Positions 26,134 to 35,241 of a stretch of 64,000 bases of DNA are shown piece after piece. Source of the DNA: JAWKHR01 sp041394725 (GTDB taxonomy: Bacteria > Acidobacteriota > Vicinamibacteria > Vicinamibacterales > SCN-69-37); NCBI GenBank assembly GCA_041394725.1, contig JAWKHR010000007.1, positions 1 to 64,000 of the forward strand. The letters are read 5' to 3'. The notes under the pieces were generated by a model. The model made no database searches. It had not been told where the DNA came from and was given only the letters and a program-made list of their open reading frames with translations. Positions within the stretch are counted from its first letter, which is position 1; every line of letters begins with the position of its first letter. The position numbers were made by a program, and so were the translations under genes.

Positions 26134-28698
26134 ATGTCGCTGAGCCTCACGACCCCCTCGGCGCTCTGGTTCCTGCTGCTCCTGCCGCTGGTGTGGGTCG
26201 GGCTGCGCTTCGCGCGGACGAACTTCAACCCGCGGCAGCGCCTGCTGCAGGCGGCCGTCCGGGCGCTGCTGCTCGCGGCGCTGATCTTCGCCGTGGCCCG
26301 GCCGGTGCTGTCGAGCCGCTCCACGCGGCAGTCGGTCGTCTTCGCGGTGGACGTCTCGCACAGCGTGTCGAGCCGTGCCATCGAGGCCGCGGCGACCCGC
26401 ATCGACGAGCTCGTCAACGAGCTGCGGCCGGCGCACTCGCGCATCGTCGCCTTCGGTCTGGACGCGGCCGTCGTGGACACGACGGCCGGCCTCCGCGACC
26501 TGGCGGCCGCCGATCCCGGCGCGGAGATGTCGCTCGTCGATCGGTCCGGGTCCGACCTCGAACGCGGCCTGGCCGAGGCGCGCGCCGAGCTGGCGCCGGG
26601 ACACCTGCCGCGGATCGTGCTGTTCTCGGACGGACGGCAGACGCAGGGCGACGTCGAAGCCGCGGCGACCCGCGCGGCCGCCGAGGAGATTCCGATCTTC
26701 GTCGAGCCGATGTCGCCGCGCGAGATCGCCGACAGCTGGATCGAGTCGGTCGAACTGCCAGACCGCCTCACGGCCGGCACGCTGACCACCGCGACCGTCG
26801 TCGTGGGCAGCGGGCGCGAGACCGCCGCGCGCATCGAGCTGCGCGAGGGCACCGAGGTGCTCGGGCACCAGGACGTCGCGCTCGCGCGCGGCGAGACCCG
26901 CGTGCCCATCGACGTGTCGTTCGACGATGCCGGACCGCACGCGGTGGAAGCGTCGCTCGTCGCGCCCGGGGACACGCTCGAGGCGAACAACCGGCTGGCG
27001 CGTGAGGCGTTCGTGGGGGCGCGGTCGCGCGTGCTCTACGTCGAGGGCACGCCGGCGAGCGCGCGATACCTGCAGGGCGCGCTCGGCCAGGCCGGGTTCG
27101 ACGTGGAAGTCCGCGGGCCGTCGGGCGTGCCGGCGACGCGCGAGGCGCTCGACCCGTGGGACGTCGTCATCCTGAGCGACCTGCCGCGCACGGCGATTTC
27201 CGACCAGGCGATGGCGGGCCTCTCCGAGTGGGTGGAGCAGGCGGGCGGCGGCCTGCTGGTGGCCGGCGGCGAGTCGGTCTTCGGCGAGGGCAGTGAAGGC
27301 GGACCCGGCGGCTACCGGAACACGGAGCTCGAGCGCATCACCCCGGTCACGTTCGAGCGGAAGGACGAGCCCGAGGTCGCCCTCATCATCGTGCTCGACC
27401 GGTCGTGGAGCATGGCCGGCCAGGTGATGGAGCTCTGCAAGTCGGCGGCGCAGGCCGCCATCGACGTGCTCACCGACGACCAGCTGGTCGGCGTCATCAC
27501 GTTCAACGACGGGTTGAACTGGGACGTCACGCTCCGCAACGTCGGCCGCAACCGCGACATGATTCGCGACGCGGTCTCGGCCATCCAGCCGGCGGGGCAC
27601 ACGCTGATCTTCCCGGCCATCGAGCAGGCCTACCTCGCGCTGAAGGACGCGCGCGCCAGGGCCAAGCACGTCGTGCTGCTCTCCGACGGTCGCTCCTATC
27701 CGGACGACTACGAGGGCCTCGTCAAGAAGATGGTCGACGCGAAGATGACGGTGTCGTCCATCGCGGTCGGTCCCGCGGCGGACGTCGAGCTGCTGACCAA
27801 CATCGCGAAGTGGGGCAAGGGCCGGAGCTACGTCGTCGAGGACGCCCGCGAGGTCCCGCAAATCTTCGTCAAGGAAGCCAAGAACGCCACGACGCCGGCC
27901 TTCGACGAGAAGGCGATGACGCCGGTGGTCAAGGCGAAGAGTTTCCTCGAGCACGTCGATCTCAGCCGCATGCCGGCGCTGAAGGGGCGGACCGCGACCG
28001 TCGCCAAGGACGCGGCGCTCGAGCTGCTGGCGACCGAGGACGGCGACCCGATTCTGACGTTCTGGCCGGCCGGCCTCGGCCGGACCGCGGTGTTCGCCTC
28101 GGACGTGAAGGACCGCTGGGCGGCCGACTGGGTCACGTGGAAGGGCTACGGGCCGTTTTTCGCCTCGGTGGTCCACGCGCTCGAGCGGCAGCGCCAGCCG
28201 GCGGTCTCGCTCGGCGTCGTCGAGGGCGCGGTCCGTGGCGGCGGGCGGCCGGTCACGGTGACCGTCGAGGCGCGTGACGAGAACGGCAACTATCGGGACC
28301 TGCTCACGCCGGTCGTGCAGGTCCGCGCGGCCGGCGGCGCGTCGGCCGACGTGCCCGCGCGCCAGCTCGCGCCGGGGCGCTACGAGGCCAGCGTGACGGC
28401 CGACGCGTCGCAGTTGCTGCGCATCAGCCTCGAGGGGCAGGATGATCCCGCGCTGTCCCGGCTCGTCATTCCCGACACGTCGCGCGAATACCGGTTCGGC
28501 GCGCCCGACGAGGCCCGCCTCCGGGCCGTGGCGGACCTGACGGGAGGCGCCTGGCAGCCCGACGCGGCGGCCTTCAACGCCGCCGCGGCCGCCGGCCGCA
28601 CTGCGCGGCGCGCGCTGTGGCCCGGCCTCGTGTTCTTCGCCCTCGGCCTCTGGCTGGCCGACATCCTCCTGCGCCGCGTCCGGGTCTTCGAGACGTAG
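26134..28698 (+). CDS. Large membrane protein with two VWA domains and glutamine-amidotransferase-like domain
   Basis: This 854-residue protein opens with a membrane anchor (LWFLLLLPLVWVGL and LLLAALIFAVARPVL). It then has a first VWA domain (FAVDVSHSVSS), a beta-rich part, a segment like the class I glutamine-amidotransferase fold found in such operons (VLYVEGTPASARYLQGAL through WVEQAGGGLLVAGGE), and a second VWA domain (IIVLDRSWSMAG) with LLSDGRSYPDD. A C-terminal helix (FFALGLWLADILL) closes it. Both MIDAS sites look intact. It is the last gene of the five-gene operon, 1 nt after the preceding stop. No catalytic Cys of an active amidotransferase is evident, so that domain is probably structural. 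Confidence 0.85.
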   Translation: MSLSLTTPSALWFLLLLPLVWVGLRFARTNFNPRQRLLQAAVRALLLAALIFAVARPVLSSRSTRQSVVFAVDVSHSVSSRAIEAAATRIDELVNELRPAHSRIVAFGLDAAVVDTTAGLRDLAAADPGAEMSLVDRSGSDLERGLAEARAELAPGHLPRIVLFSDGRQTQGDVEAAATRAAAEEIPIFVEPMSPREIADSWIESVELPDRLTAGTLTTATVVVGSGRETAARIELREGTEVLGHQDVALARGETRVPIDVSFDDAGPHAVEASLVAPGDTLEANNRLAREAFVGARSRVLYVEGTPASARYLQGALGQAGFDVEVRGPSGVPATREALDPWDVVILSDLPRTAISDQAMAGLSEWVEQAGGGLLVAGGESVFGEGSEGGPGGYRNTELERITPVTFERKDEPEVALIIVLDRSWSMAGQVMELCKSAAQAAIDVLTDDQLVGVITFNDGLNWDVTLRNVGRNRDMIRDAVSAIQPAGHTLIFPAIEQAYLALKDARARAKHVVLLSDGRSYPDDYEGLVKKMVDAKMTVSSIAVGPAADVELLTNIAKWGKGRSYVVEDAREVPQIFVKEAKNATTPAFDEKAMTPVVKAKSFLEHVDLSRMPALKGRTATVAKDAALELLATEDGDPILTFWPAGLGRTAVFASDVKDRWAADWVTWKGYGPFFASVVHALERQRQPAVSLGVVEGAVRGGGRPVTVTVEARDENGNYRDLLTPVVQVRAAGGASADVPARQLAPGRYEASVTADASQLLRISLEGQDDPALSRLVIPDTSREYRFGAPDEARLRAVADLTGGAWQPDAAAFNAAAAAGRTARRALWPGLVFFALGLWLADILLRRVRVFET

Positions 28699-28784
28699 CG
28701 GAACGAGCCTCCGCGGCGACGAGGCCGACGGGCTCACGGCGCGGTGACGGTTCGCCGGCGCGCGATCGCCGCGCGGGCCGCCCG

Positions 28785-30677
28785 CTACCTGGCGATCCGG
28801 ATGTCCTGCACCTTCTGCTCGCCCTCGGCGAGCGTCAGCCGGATGGACGCCGCCGCCACCTGTTCCAGGAACGTCGGGTCGAACCAGTCCGTCTCCTCGA
28901 ACGACGCCAGCGCGGCCACGTAGTACTCGCCCGGCGGCAGCATCGACACGCGGAACCCGCCGTTCGTGTCGGGCCGGACGGGCTGCCGCAGCCGCATCGA
29001 GCCGAGGCGCCAGGCGCTGCGATCGACCGGGAACGCGAAGACGAAGAACTCGGGCGCGGGCCGATCGGCGGCGTCGAGCAGCCGGCCGGAGATCTGCGCC
29101 GCCCGGTCCGTGAGCGTGATCTCGACGCCGGTGAGGTCCTGGCCCCCGCGCATCTCGATCGGCTCGTCCATCCACGTCCGGCCGCCCTGCCGGATGGACT
29201 TCAGCATCCAGCCCGTGCCCTCGGAGGGGTTGCCACCCGGAAGGCTCGCAAACAGCACGTACTGATCCGGCACCACCCCGCTCAGCGTGAACGTGCCGTC
29301 CGCGTTTGCCGGCGCCGTCTGCAGCGAGATCCGGTTGGTGATCGCCATCATGTCCGGCGGCCTCAACTGCAGGCGGACTCGCGAGAGATCCGCCGGCGCC
29401 TCGAGGGTCGTCGCTTCGAGGACGACGCGTCCCGAGATCGTCATGCCCGGCTGGAGCGTGAGGGTCAGGTCGGTGATGTCGGCGCCGTTGACGCTCACGT
29501 CCGCGGACGCCCACAGGTCCAGGGTCGGCGCCTGGGGGCGCGTGCCGCGGGCGGGCGGCGCGGGGGCCTGGCTGGCAGCCCGGACGTTGACGATGTACCG
29601 GCCGGGCAGCACCGACGGGAACTGGAACGACCCGTCGGGCTGCACGACGGAACGGCCGGTCGTCGAGAACACCAGTGCCCCGACCTGCGGGCCGTCCTCG
29701 GTCAGCGTGATCTGCGCGCCGCGGACGGGCACGCCGTCCGATCGCGTGACCGTGCCCGAGACGCGCGACGTCGGCACGAACTGCAGCGCGAAGTCGATGC
29801 CCTGCAGGGCCTGGCCCGCGTCGAGCCTGAGGCGCGCGGCCGCCGCCACGGTGGTCGTGCCGGGGTAGTAGGCCGGCGCATAGACGACGGTCGGCCCGGG
29901 CGGGGGGGGCGGCGCGGCCTGGCTGGTCGCGCCCGGGGCGCCGCCACGCCCGAGCGCCCAGGCCACCTCGTCGGGCGAAATTCGTCGCGCGGGCGTCTGG
30001 GGCACGCTGGCCTGCAGGATGTACTCGCCGGGTGGCAGGCCGTAGAGGCGGTACGCCCCTTCGTCGTCGGTCTGCTGAAGGAGCATGGTCGCGCCGATGG
30101 CCTGCGAGTAGATCACCTGCCCGTTGACCGTGCGCGGCGTGAGCGCGGTGACGCGAGCCCCGGTCACCGGCTGGCCGTCGGCGTCGGTCAGGCGGCCGGC
30201 GATGACGCCGCCCCGCGTCAGCGTGACGGCGAGATCGGTCACCTGCTGGCCCTCGTCGAGCGCGATCGGCGCGCCCGGCGCGCGCCACGGCGTCGTGGCG
30301 CCGTAGTACGTCGTCGGCCAGCCGGGCTTCACGACCAGCATGGTGAAACGGCCCGCCGGCAGCCCGGTGACCGCGAAACGGCCGTCGTCGTCGGTGACCG
30401 TCGTCCGGCCGGCCGCCGGCGCGGCGCTGGATGAGAGCTGGACGACCGCGCGTCGGACCGGCGGGTGGCCGGGCTCGTCGGACACGACGCGCCCCCCGAT
30501 GGTGCCGGTGCCGGTGGGCGGGGCGGAGACGTCGCGGGCGGTCCCGGTCGGTCGCTGTCGGGCCGCGGGCGTCGTGGACAGGACGGACGCGGCGGCGAGG
30601 GCGAGGAGCAGGGCCACGCCGAAGGGGGCCGTGGCGCGTGCGCGGCGGCGATTCTCGGGGATCATGGGGCAACTCAT
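28785..30677 (-). CDS. Secreted protein with carboxypeptidase regulatory-like repeats (second of pair)
   Basis: This 630-residue exported protein has a signal segment (FGVALLLALAAASVLS) and then a chain of beta-sandwich domains of the carboxypeptidase-regulatory/SpaA type, each recognisable by phrases such as GTIGGRVVSDE, GRFAVTGLPAGRFTMLVVKPG, GAYRLYGLPPGEYILQA, GSFQFPSVLPGRYIVNV, GTFTLSGVVPDQYVL and GGFRVSMLPPGEYYVAAL. Between repeats are Pro-rich linkers. Such proteins are abundant in Acidobacteria and probably act as cell-surface or periplasmic carbohydrate-binding or scaffold proteins; no catalytic site is visible. Its ATG overlaps the stop of the upstream paralogue by 4 nt (30674-30677), so the two are coupled. 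Confidence 0.8.
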   Translation of the reverse strand: MSCPMIPENRRRARATAPFGVALLLALAAASVLSTTPAARQRPTGTARDVSAPPTGTGTIGGRVVSDEPGHPPVRRAVVQLSSSAAPAAGRTTVTDDDGRFAVTGLPAGRFTMLVVKPGWPTTYYGATTPWRAPGAPIALDEGQQVTDLAVTLTRGGVIAGRLTDADGQPVTGARVTALTPRTVNGQVIYSQAIGATMLLQQTDDEGAYRLYGLPPGEYILQASVPQTPARRISPDEVAWALGRGGAPGATSQAAPPPPPGPTVVYAPAYYPGTTTVAAAARLRLDAGQALQGIDFALQFVPTSRVSGTVTRSDGVPVRGAQITLTEDGPQVGALVFSTTGRSVVQPDGSFQFPSVLPGRYIVNVRAASQAPAPPARGTRPQAPTLDLWASADVSVNGADITDLTLTLQPGMTISGRVVLEATTLEAPADLSRVRLQLRPPDMMAITNRISLQTAPANADGTFTLSGVVPDQYVLFASLPGGNPSEGTGWMLKSIRQGGRTWMDEPIEMRGGQDLTGVEITLTDRAAQISGRLLDAADRPAPEFFVFAFPVDRSAWRLGSMRLRQPVRPDTNGGFRVSMLPPGEYYVAALASFEETDWFDPTFLEQVAAASIRLTLAEGEQKVQDIRIAR

Positions 30678-32719
30678 CGGAGACGGGCCACGGCGAGTGA
30701 GACCTGGCGCTGCTCGCCTTCCGCGACCCGCACCGGCGTGGCGACTCGTGCCATCGCGGCGACGAATTCCGGATCCTGGGTGTTGACGGGCGCGTCGGCG
30801 TCGAACGCGGCGACGAGGTAGTCGCCAGGCATCAGGCCGCCGAGACTGAACCGGCCGTCGGGCGCGACCGTGGCCTGGGGCGCCCGACGGATGCTCATGC
30901 CGTGGGCAATCCAGCCCTGATAGTCGGCGGGAATGGCGACGACCACGGCGTCCACCTCACCAGGCGTGGTCGTCGTGACGGTGCCGCCGAGGCTGGTGCG
31001 TCGGTCGGTGAACGTGATGACCGCGTCGTCGATGTCGCGATCGAGATCGAGTGCGTCGGCGACGACGTCGCGGCCGCCAGCGAGGATCGACCGGACGCTC
31101 CAGGCTCCGATGCTCCCGGGCGTGACGAAGTACCGGCCCGGCGGATAGCCCGCGGTCTCGAACCGCCCGTCGGCGTCGGGGCGGGCGGGCTGAGCCTGGA
31201 TCGTCGGACCTTCGACGGCGGCCAGTCGAATCGTCAGGGCCTGCAGGCGGTCGGCGGGTGGTTGCGGCGAGGCGCCGTCGAAGACGAGGCGGCCGCTGAG
31301 CCGCAGGCCTTCGCGGAGGGTGAGCACGACGTCCGCCACGTCGGTCGCGCCGACACCGACCGGTGCGCTGGCCCAGAGGACGGGCTCGGTGGGAGGTGCC
31401 GGCGGCGCGCTCGAGCCCGACGTGGTCATGACGACGCCGCCGACGACCGAGAGGCGCGTGACGTCGACCGGCACCGTGGGCCGCGGCACTCTCTGCACCT
31501 TCGCCGTGTAGCTGCCGGCGGGCACGCCCAGGAACACGAATCGGCCGGCGGCGTTCGTGACGGTCGTGGCCGTCTCGAAGCCGTTGTCGATCACGAGGCC
31601 GGTGTTGCCGTCCGGGAGGAGCCGGACGCCGATGCCTGAGACGGGCCCGTCGGGGCCGATCACCTGTCCGGTGACGCTGGCCGTCGGCGAGAGCTGGAGC
31701 TGCAGGGTGAGGTTGGCGCGCGTCTCGCCCGAGGCGAGGGGCAGGACCTCCGCGTCGGCAATCGTGCTGGCGGCGGGCGCGAACACGGTGCGGTAGGCGA
31801 GGATGCGTCCGTCGGGGCCGGGCGCCGGCGGCGCCAGCGTGCGAGTCGGGATGCCGGACAGCTGCAGCTGCTGGTCGCCGACGCGGAGGCCGCCGGTCGT
31901 CGGCATGGGCGCGCCGGAGGCGAGACGCTCGCGCATCAGTTCGCCGGTGTCGCCGGATCGCATGGCCGTGTAGTACTCGTCGATGGCCGAGACGGGAACG
32001 GCGATCGAGGTCATCGGCGCGGCGATCAGGTAGCCACCCGGGGTCAGGCCGCCGAACCGGAAGTAGCCGCGATCGTCGGAGTAGGTCGTCGGGCCGGGAC
32101 TCACGCGCCGAGCCTCGCCGACGACGGTGACGCGCAGCGCGCGCACGGGGATGCCGACGGCCGGCGCGCCCGTCTCGTCCACGACCACGCCGGAGATGGA
32201 CGCGTACTTCCACATGCGGATCGACACGGTCGTGCGGCGTTCGCCGTCGCCGAGAGTCAGTGGCCGAGGCGGACCGTCGGGGCGCTGGCGTCCGAACGCG
32301 CTGGTGAGGTAACCGTTGGCGCTGGTCGAGATGTTGTAGGTGCCGGGCGGCAGGTCGCGGAAGAGGAAGCGACCGTCGGACGTCGTGAAGGCCCTGAGGA
32401 TCGTGGGCCCGCCCGCCGGCGCCTGGAGCCCTGCGGCCTGGAGGGCCGCGAGCCGCTCGAGGGCGGCGAGTTCACCGGGCGCGTCGACGGGGCCGGCGGC
32501 GCGAACGCTCGCGGTCACGACCGCGCCGGAGATGGGCGCGCCGGACGAGGCGTCCACCACGGTGCCGACGATCAGCCCGGTGCCGGTTTCCGCCGCGCCG
32601 GGGGTGCCTCTGGCTCCTGCTGGTGCCGGCGGACGTGGCGTGACCTGGGGCGCGGCCCCTGCGGCGCCTGTCAGCACGACGAGCCACGTCGCCAGGACGA
32701 CGAACGAACCTCGACGCAT
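30674..32719 (-). CDS. Secreted protein with carboxypeptidase regulatory-like repeats (first of pair)
   Basis: This 681-residue protein has a signal peptide (FVVLATWLVVLTGAAGA) and repeated beta-sandwich units with the pattern 'GRFxFxxLPPGxY' (GRFLFRDLPPGTYNIS, GYFRFGGLTPGGYLIAA, GRFVFLGVPAGSYTAKV, GRFETAGYPPGRYFVTPG, GRFSLGGLMPGDYLVAAF). It is a diverged duplicate of the following gene, to which it is joined by an ATGA overlap. No enzymatic motif is visible; surface scaffolding or glycan binding is a guess. Its promoter region at 32720-32910 is shared with the divergent marR gene and contains a 55-nt palindrome and an extended -10-like TGATAAT on the minus strand near 32779-32786. Confidence 0.8.
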   Translation of the reverse strand: MRRGSFVVLATWLVVLTGAAGAAPQVTPRPPAPAGARGTPGAAETGTGLIVGTVVDASSGAPISGAVVTASVRAAGPVDAPGELAALERLAALQAAGLQAPAGGPTILRAFTTSDGRFLFRDLPPGTYNISTSANGYLTSAFGRQRPDGPPRPLTLGDGERRTTVSIRMWKYASISGVVVDETGAPAVGIPVRALRVTVVGEARRVSPGPTTYSDDRGYFRFGGLTPGGYLIAAPMTSIAVPVSAIDEYYTAMRSGDTGELMRERLASGAPMPTTGGLRVGDQQLQLSGIPTRTLAPPAPGPDGRILAYRTVFAPAASTIADAEVLPLASGETRANLTLQLQLSPTASVTGQVIGPDGPVSGIGVRLLPDGNTGLVIDNGFETATTVTNAAGRFVFLGVPAGSYTAKVQRVPRPTVPVDVTRLSVVGGVVMTTSGSSAPPAPPTEPVLWASAPVGVGATDVADVVLTLREGLRLSGRLVFDGASPQPPADRLQALTIRLAAVEGPTIQAQPARPDADGRFETAGYPPGRYFVTPGSIGAWSVRSILAGGRDVVADALDLDRDIDDAVITFTDRRTSLGGTVTTTTPGEVDAVVVAIPADYQGWIAHGMSIRRAPQATVAPDGRFSLGGLMPGDYLVAAFDADAPVNTQDPEFVAAMARVATPVRVAEGEQRQVSLAVARLR

Positions 32720-32796
32720 ACGGTCTCGCCGCCCGCCGCGACCCGGGGGCCGGCGCCTCCAGTGATGGTGTGGGGCCCATTATCAGACGGAAGCGA

Positions 32797-32851
32797 AAAC
32801 GACACCGGGAGTCTTTTTCGGCAAAGCCGAAAAAGACTCCCGGTGTCGTTT
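32797..32851. repeat. 55-nt perfect palindrome, copy 1
   Basis: Two 26-nt arms that are exact reverse complements are separated by AAA. The outer 18 bases read GACACCGGGAGTCTTTTT after an AAAC start, and the tip is CGGC-AAA-GCCG. It lies in a divergent intergenic region, upstream of genes on both sides, so it is not positioned as a simple terminator. The same element with a different tip occurs at 50423-50477. Confidence 0.9.
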
Positions 32852-32888
32852 CTGAAATGTCCCATATTCGACCATGGAGTCCCCTAAA

Positions 32889-32925
32889 GTTCGTTTTGAC
32901 GAACCAATCGGGTGGCGGCTAGGCT
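32889..32925 (+). promoter_or_regulatory. marR promoter with overlapping palindromic operator
   Basis: The perfect palindrome GTTCGT-TTTG-ACGAAC (32889-32904) overlaps the -35 box TTGACG (32896-32901). An 18-bp spacer leads to -10 TAGGCT (32920-32925), which ends 7 nt before the GTG at 32933. A MarR dimer bound there would block RNA polymerase, so autorepression is predicted. Confidence 0.65.
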
Positions 32926-32932
32926 GTCGCGC

Positions 32933-33430
32933 GTGACTGTCATCGAGGCGGCCGACGTCGTGCACCGGTGCTACCCGCAGGTCTATCACGCCTGCCATAC
33001 CCGTCATGGCCGGGCCCGATCGCGCGCGGATCGACTCTCGGACCGGGACGTCCAGATCCTCGTGCACCTGGACCGCGCGCGCCCCATGACCGTGAGCGAA
33101 CTCGCGGCCCATCTCGGGCTGGCGAAGTCCACGGTGTCCGAAGCCCTGACCGCGCTGGTCGACCTCGCCTACGTGAGGAAGGCGCGCAGGGACGAGCGCG
33201 ACCGCCGGCGCGTCGCGCTCGCGTTGACCGACCAGGGGCTGGCTGCCATCCGCCGGTCGTCCGTTCTGGAATCGCGACGCCTCCACGCAGTGCTCCGCCG
33301 GCTCAGCGCGCCGGAGCGCGCGAGTGTCGCCCACGGGCTGGCACTGCTGGCGCGCGCCTGTCAGCCGCGGCGCACCGCAGCAGCCCGCCAACGCCCGACG
33401 TCGGCCGTTCCTGCGAGGGGGGCACGGTGA
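32933..33430 (+). CDS. MarR-family transcriptional regulator
   Basis: This 165-residue regulator has the winged-helix core of the MarR family: DRDVQILVHLDRARPMTVSELA, the recognition helix region LGLAKSTVSEALTALVDLAYV and the wing KARRDERDRRRVALALTDQG. MarR proteins bind DNA as dimers and usually release it on binding a small aromatic or reactive ligand. I chose the GTG at 32933 because the -10 box ends 7 nt before it; a GTG at 32912 lies upstream of the -10 and would not be transcribed. It overlaps the SRPBCC gene by 4 nt (GTGA), so the two are expressed together and the SRPBCC protein may bind the same ligand. Confidence 0.9.
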   Translation: MTVIEAADVVHRCYPQVYHACHTRHGRARSRADRLSDRDVQILVHLDRARPMTVSELAAHLGLAKSTVSEALTALVDLAYVRKARRDERDRRRVALALTDQGLAAIRRSSVLESRRLHAVLRRLSAPERASVAHGLALLARACQPRRTAAARQRPTSAVPARGAR

Positions 33431-33930
33431 CCCGCTGGCTCATCTATGCCTTCGGCGGCCTCGTCGTGCTCGTCGTCGGCGTCCTCGCCGTCGGATGGCT
33501 GCTGCCCGTCGGACACAGCGCGTCGGCTTCGCAGGTCGTCGACGGCGACCGCGACCGCGTCTTCCGCGCCATCGCCGAGTTCAGCCGATACCCGGAGTGG
33601 CGGACGGATGTTCGCCGCGTCGAGGTGTCCGGCCCGGAGGGCGTCGGCCAGATGGTGCGTGAAGACGGCGCGAACGGCGAAATTCCGTATCGCGTGGAGG
33701 CATTCGACCCGCCTGGGCGGCTCGTCATGCGCATCACCGGCGACCTGCCGTTCGGCGGCACGTGGACCTACGTCCTGACGCCGGATGGCGAGGATCGCAC
33801 GCGGGTGACGATCACCGAGGACGGCGAGGTCTACAACCCGCTGTTCCGGGTCATGGCGCGGTTCGTGTTCGGCTACACGGGGACGATGGAGACGTACCTG
33901 CGCGACCTCGCGCGGCGGTTCGGCGGCTAG
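33427..33930 (+). CDS. Membrane-anchored SRPBCC-family protein
   Basis: This 167-residue protein has one N-terminal membrane helix (LIYAFGGLVVLVVGVLAVGWLL) followed by an SRPBCC/START-type ligand-binding domain (VVDGDRDRVFRAIAEFSRYPEW, GQMVREDGANGEIPYRVE, GTWTYVLTPDGEDRTRVTITEDGEVYN). This fold makes a hydrophobic pocket for lipids or aromatic compounds and is found in polyketide cyclases. It follows marR with a 4-nt overlap, so it is likely part of the response to the ligand sensed by that regulator. The start is a GTG. Enzyme or binding function cannot be told apart from sequence. Confidence 0.85.
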   Translation: MTRWLIYAFGGLVVLVVGVLAVGWLLPVGHSASASQVVDGDRDRVFRAIAEFSRYPEWRTDVRRVEVSGPEGVGQMVREDGANGEIPYRVEAFDPPGRLVMRITGDLPFGGTWTYVLTPDGEDRTRVTITEDGEVYNPLFRVMARFVFGYTGTMETYLRDLARRFGG

Positions 33931-34020
33931 GCGGGTAGGCAGCCAGGCGGATGGGTCGTTCGGCGGTTAGGTGGATCGGCGGATGAGCGCGCGCTGCGGG
34001 TCGTGCGAGACCCGTCCCCC

Positions 34021-35226
34021 CTACTGGATCTTCCAGAACGCGATGCCGCCCGCCTGCTTGCCGATGTCGACCGACGCGGCGCGCGTCTTCGTGGCCAGGT
34101 CGTAGACCTCGACCGTGCCGGGCTCGCCGCCCACGCCCTCGTTGGTGACGAACGCGTAGCGCCCGTCGGGCGAGATGACCACGCCGTGCGGGATCGTGCG
34201 CGTGGTCTTCAGGTTGGCGATTTCCCTGCCGGCCGCCACGTCCCAGATCCCGATGGCCGCCGCCTTCTTGTAGGTCGCCACCAGCCACCGGCCGTCGCGT
34301 GTGACGTCCAGGTTGTAGGGACCGGCCGTCGTGTTGGCGAACGTGCGCGCGATCGCCCAGCGAGCCACGTCCACCTCGTAGATCGCGTTCGCGTTGTTGC
34401 CCGCGACGTACAGCTTGCCGTTCACCGGTCGCGTGGCCCACGTGGGCTGGACGAGGTCGGCCTTCATCGTCTTCATCATCGCGGCGCCGGCCTCGCTGGC
34501 CATGTCCATGGTCAGCATGTGATCGGCGTGCGACGACAGCGGCAGGCGCCGGGCGACCGCGAAGCCGAGGCCGTCCACCTCCCACAGGTGGTCGTCCATC
34601 ATGCTGACCGAGTACTGTCTCGTCCCGGCCGCGTCGAGCCGCGATCCATGCGGCATCACGCCCGTCGGCACTCGCGCCACTTCCGTCATCGACTCGGTGT
34701 CCACGACCGAGACCGAGCTCTTCTCCATCAGGCCGTGCAGGTTGAAGTTCACGACGTAGAGCAACCCCGTGGCCGGCGAGACGTCCATCGTCGCGGGGAA
34801 CAGCCCGACCTCGACGCGATCGACGAAGGCATCCGAGCCGGTCTCGAACTTGTAGACCCAGCCGTTGGGATTGCCGTGCGCGAGGGAGACGAACCACGAG
34901 CGCCCGTCCGGGTGGACCGCGATGCCGTGCGGCCCCTCGATCTCGTTCGGCCAGACCCCGACCGGGATCGTCCGGACGACCGCCATCGTGCCGCGGCCGG
35001 GGGCCGTCGGCGTGAACCGCACCAGCGCGATCGTGTCCTCGGACTCGGCGCACGCGTAGGCGTAGTACGACGCGGCGGCGGGTGTCTGCGCCGGCGAGGG
35101 CGTCGGCGCAGACGCCGCCGGCGACGGGGCGTGGGCTGGTGGCGTGCGCCCGGACGTTCTGACGGATGTCGACGCGAGCAGCAGCCCCGCCAGGAGCAGC
35201 GACAGCAACGGAATTCGGCGTGGCAC
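34021..35226 (-). CDS. Secreted YncE-like beta-propeller protein
   Basis: This 401-residue exported protein has a signal peptide (IPLLSLLLAGLLLASTSV), an Ala/Pro/Ser-rich linker and then seven-bladed-propeller repeats of the YVTN/YncE type (GPHGIAVHPDGRSWFVSL, PATMDVSPATGLLYVVNF, GPYNLDVTRDGRWLVATY, IPHGVVISPDGRYAFVTNEG). Such propellers bind DNA, metals or other proteins outside the cytoplasm; no catalytic site is apparent. A Met/His/Asp cluster (SHADHMLTMDM) in the middle could bind metal. The start is a GTG at 35226, 9 nt after a consensus TATAAT (minus strand, 35236-35241). The gene is monocistronic and lies just downstream of the DUF2007 gene. Confidence 0.8.
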   Translation of the reverse strand: MPRRIPLLSLLLAGLLLASTSVRTSGRTPPAHAPSPAASAPTPSPAQTPAAASYYAYACAESEDTIALVRFTPTAPGRGTMAVVRTIPVGVWPNEIEGPHGIAVHPDGRSWFVSLAHGNPNGWVYKFETGSDAFVDRVEVGLFPATMDVSPATGLLYVVNFNLHGLMEKSSVSVVDTESMTEVARVPTGVMPHGSRLDAAGTRQYSVSMMDDHLWEVDGLGFAVARRLPLSSHADHMLTMDMASEAGAAMMKTMKADLVQPTWATRPVNGKLYVAGNNANAIYEVDVARWAIARTFANTTAGPYNLDVTRDGRWLVATYKKAAAIGIWDVAAGREIANLKTTRTIPHGVVISPDGRYAFVTNEGVGGEPGTVEVYDLATKTRAASVDIGKQAGGIAFWKIQ

Positions 35227-35235
35227 GGAGGGGAG

Positions 35236-35241
35236 ATTATA
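35236..35241 (-). promoter_or_regulatory. Consensus -10 box TATAAT before the YncE-like gene
   Basis: On the minus strand TATAAT overlaps the stop codon of the preceding DUF2007 gene and ends 9 nt before the GTG at 35226. It predicts an independent, near-leaderless transcript for the YncE-like gene. No good -35 box is visible. Confidence 0.5.

Noticed and set aside
26122..30672. Very long minus-strand open frame (about 1516 codons) antisense to the VWA genes, and similar long frames at 6761-9787 (+), 37218-39944 (+), 55589-59659 (-) and 56974-60570 (+)
   Set aside because: They show Arg/Ala/Gly/Pro-rich compositions without recognisable domains and run opposite to or out of frame with well-supported genes. 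Long spurious frames are expected at this GC content.
32783..33391. Minus-strand open frame reading through the 55-nt palindrome and marR
   Set aside because: Its end encodes the same KRHRES-like peptide as a frame at the other palindrome copy only because the DNA repeat is shared; the rest is antisense to marR.
33931..34020. Repeated GGCGG-TAGG and GGCGGAT-like units after the SRPBCC gene as a protein-binding array
   Set aside because: The units vary in length and sequence and form no palindrome; they are only weak simple repeats in a short convergent gap.
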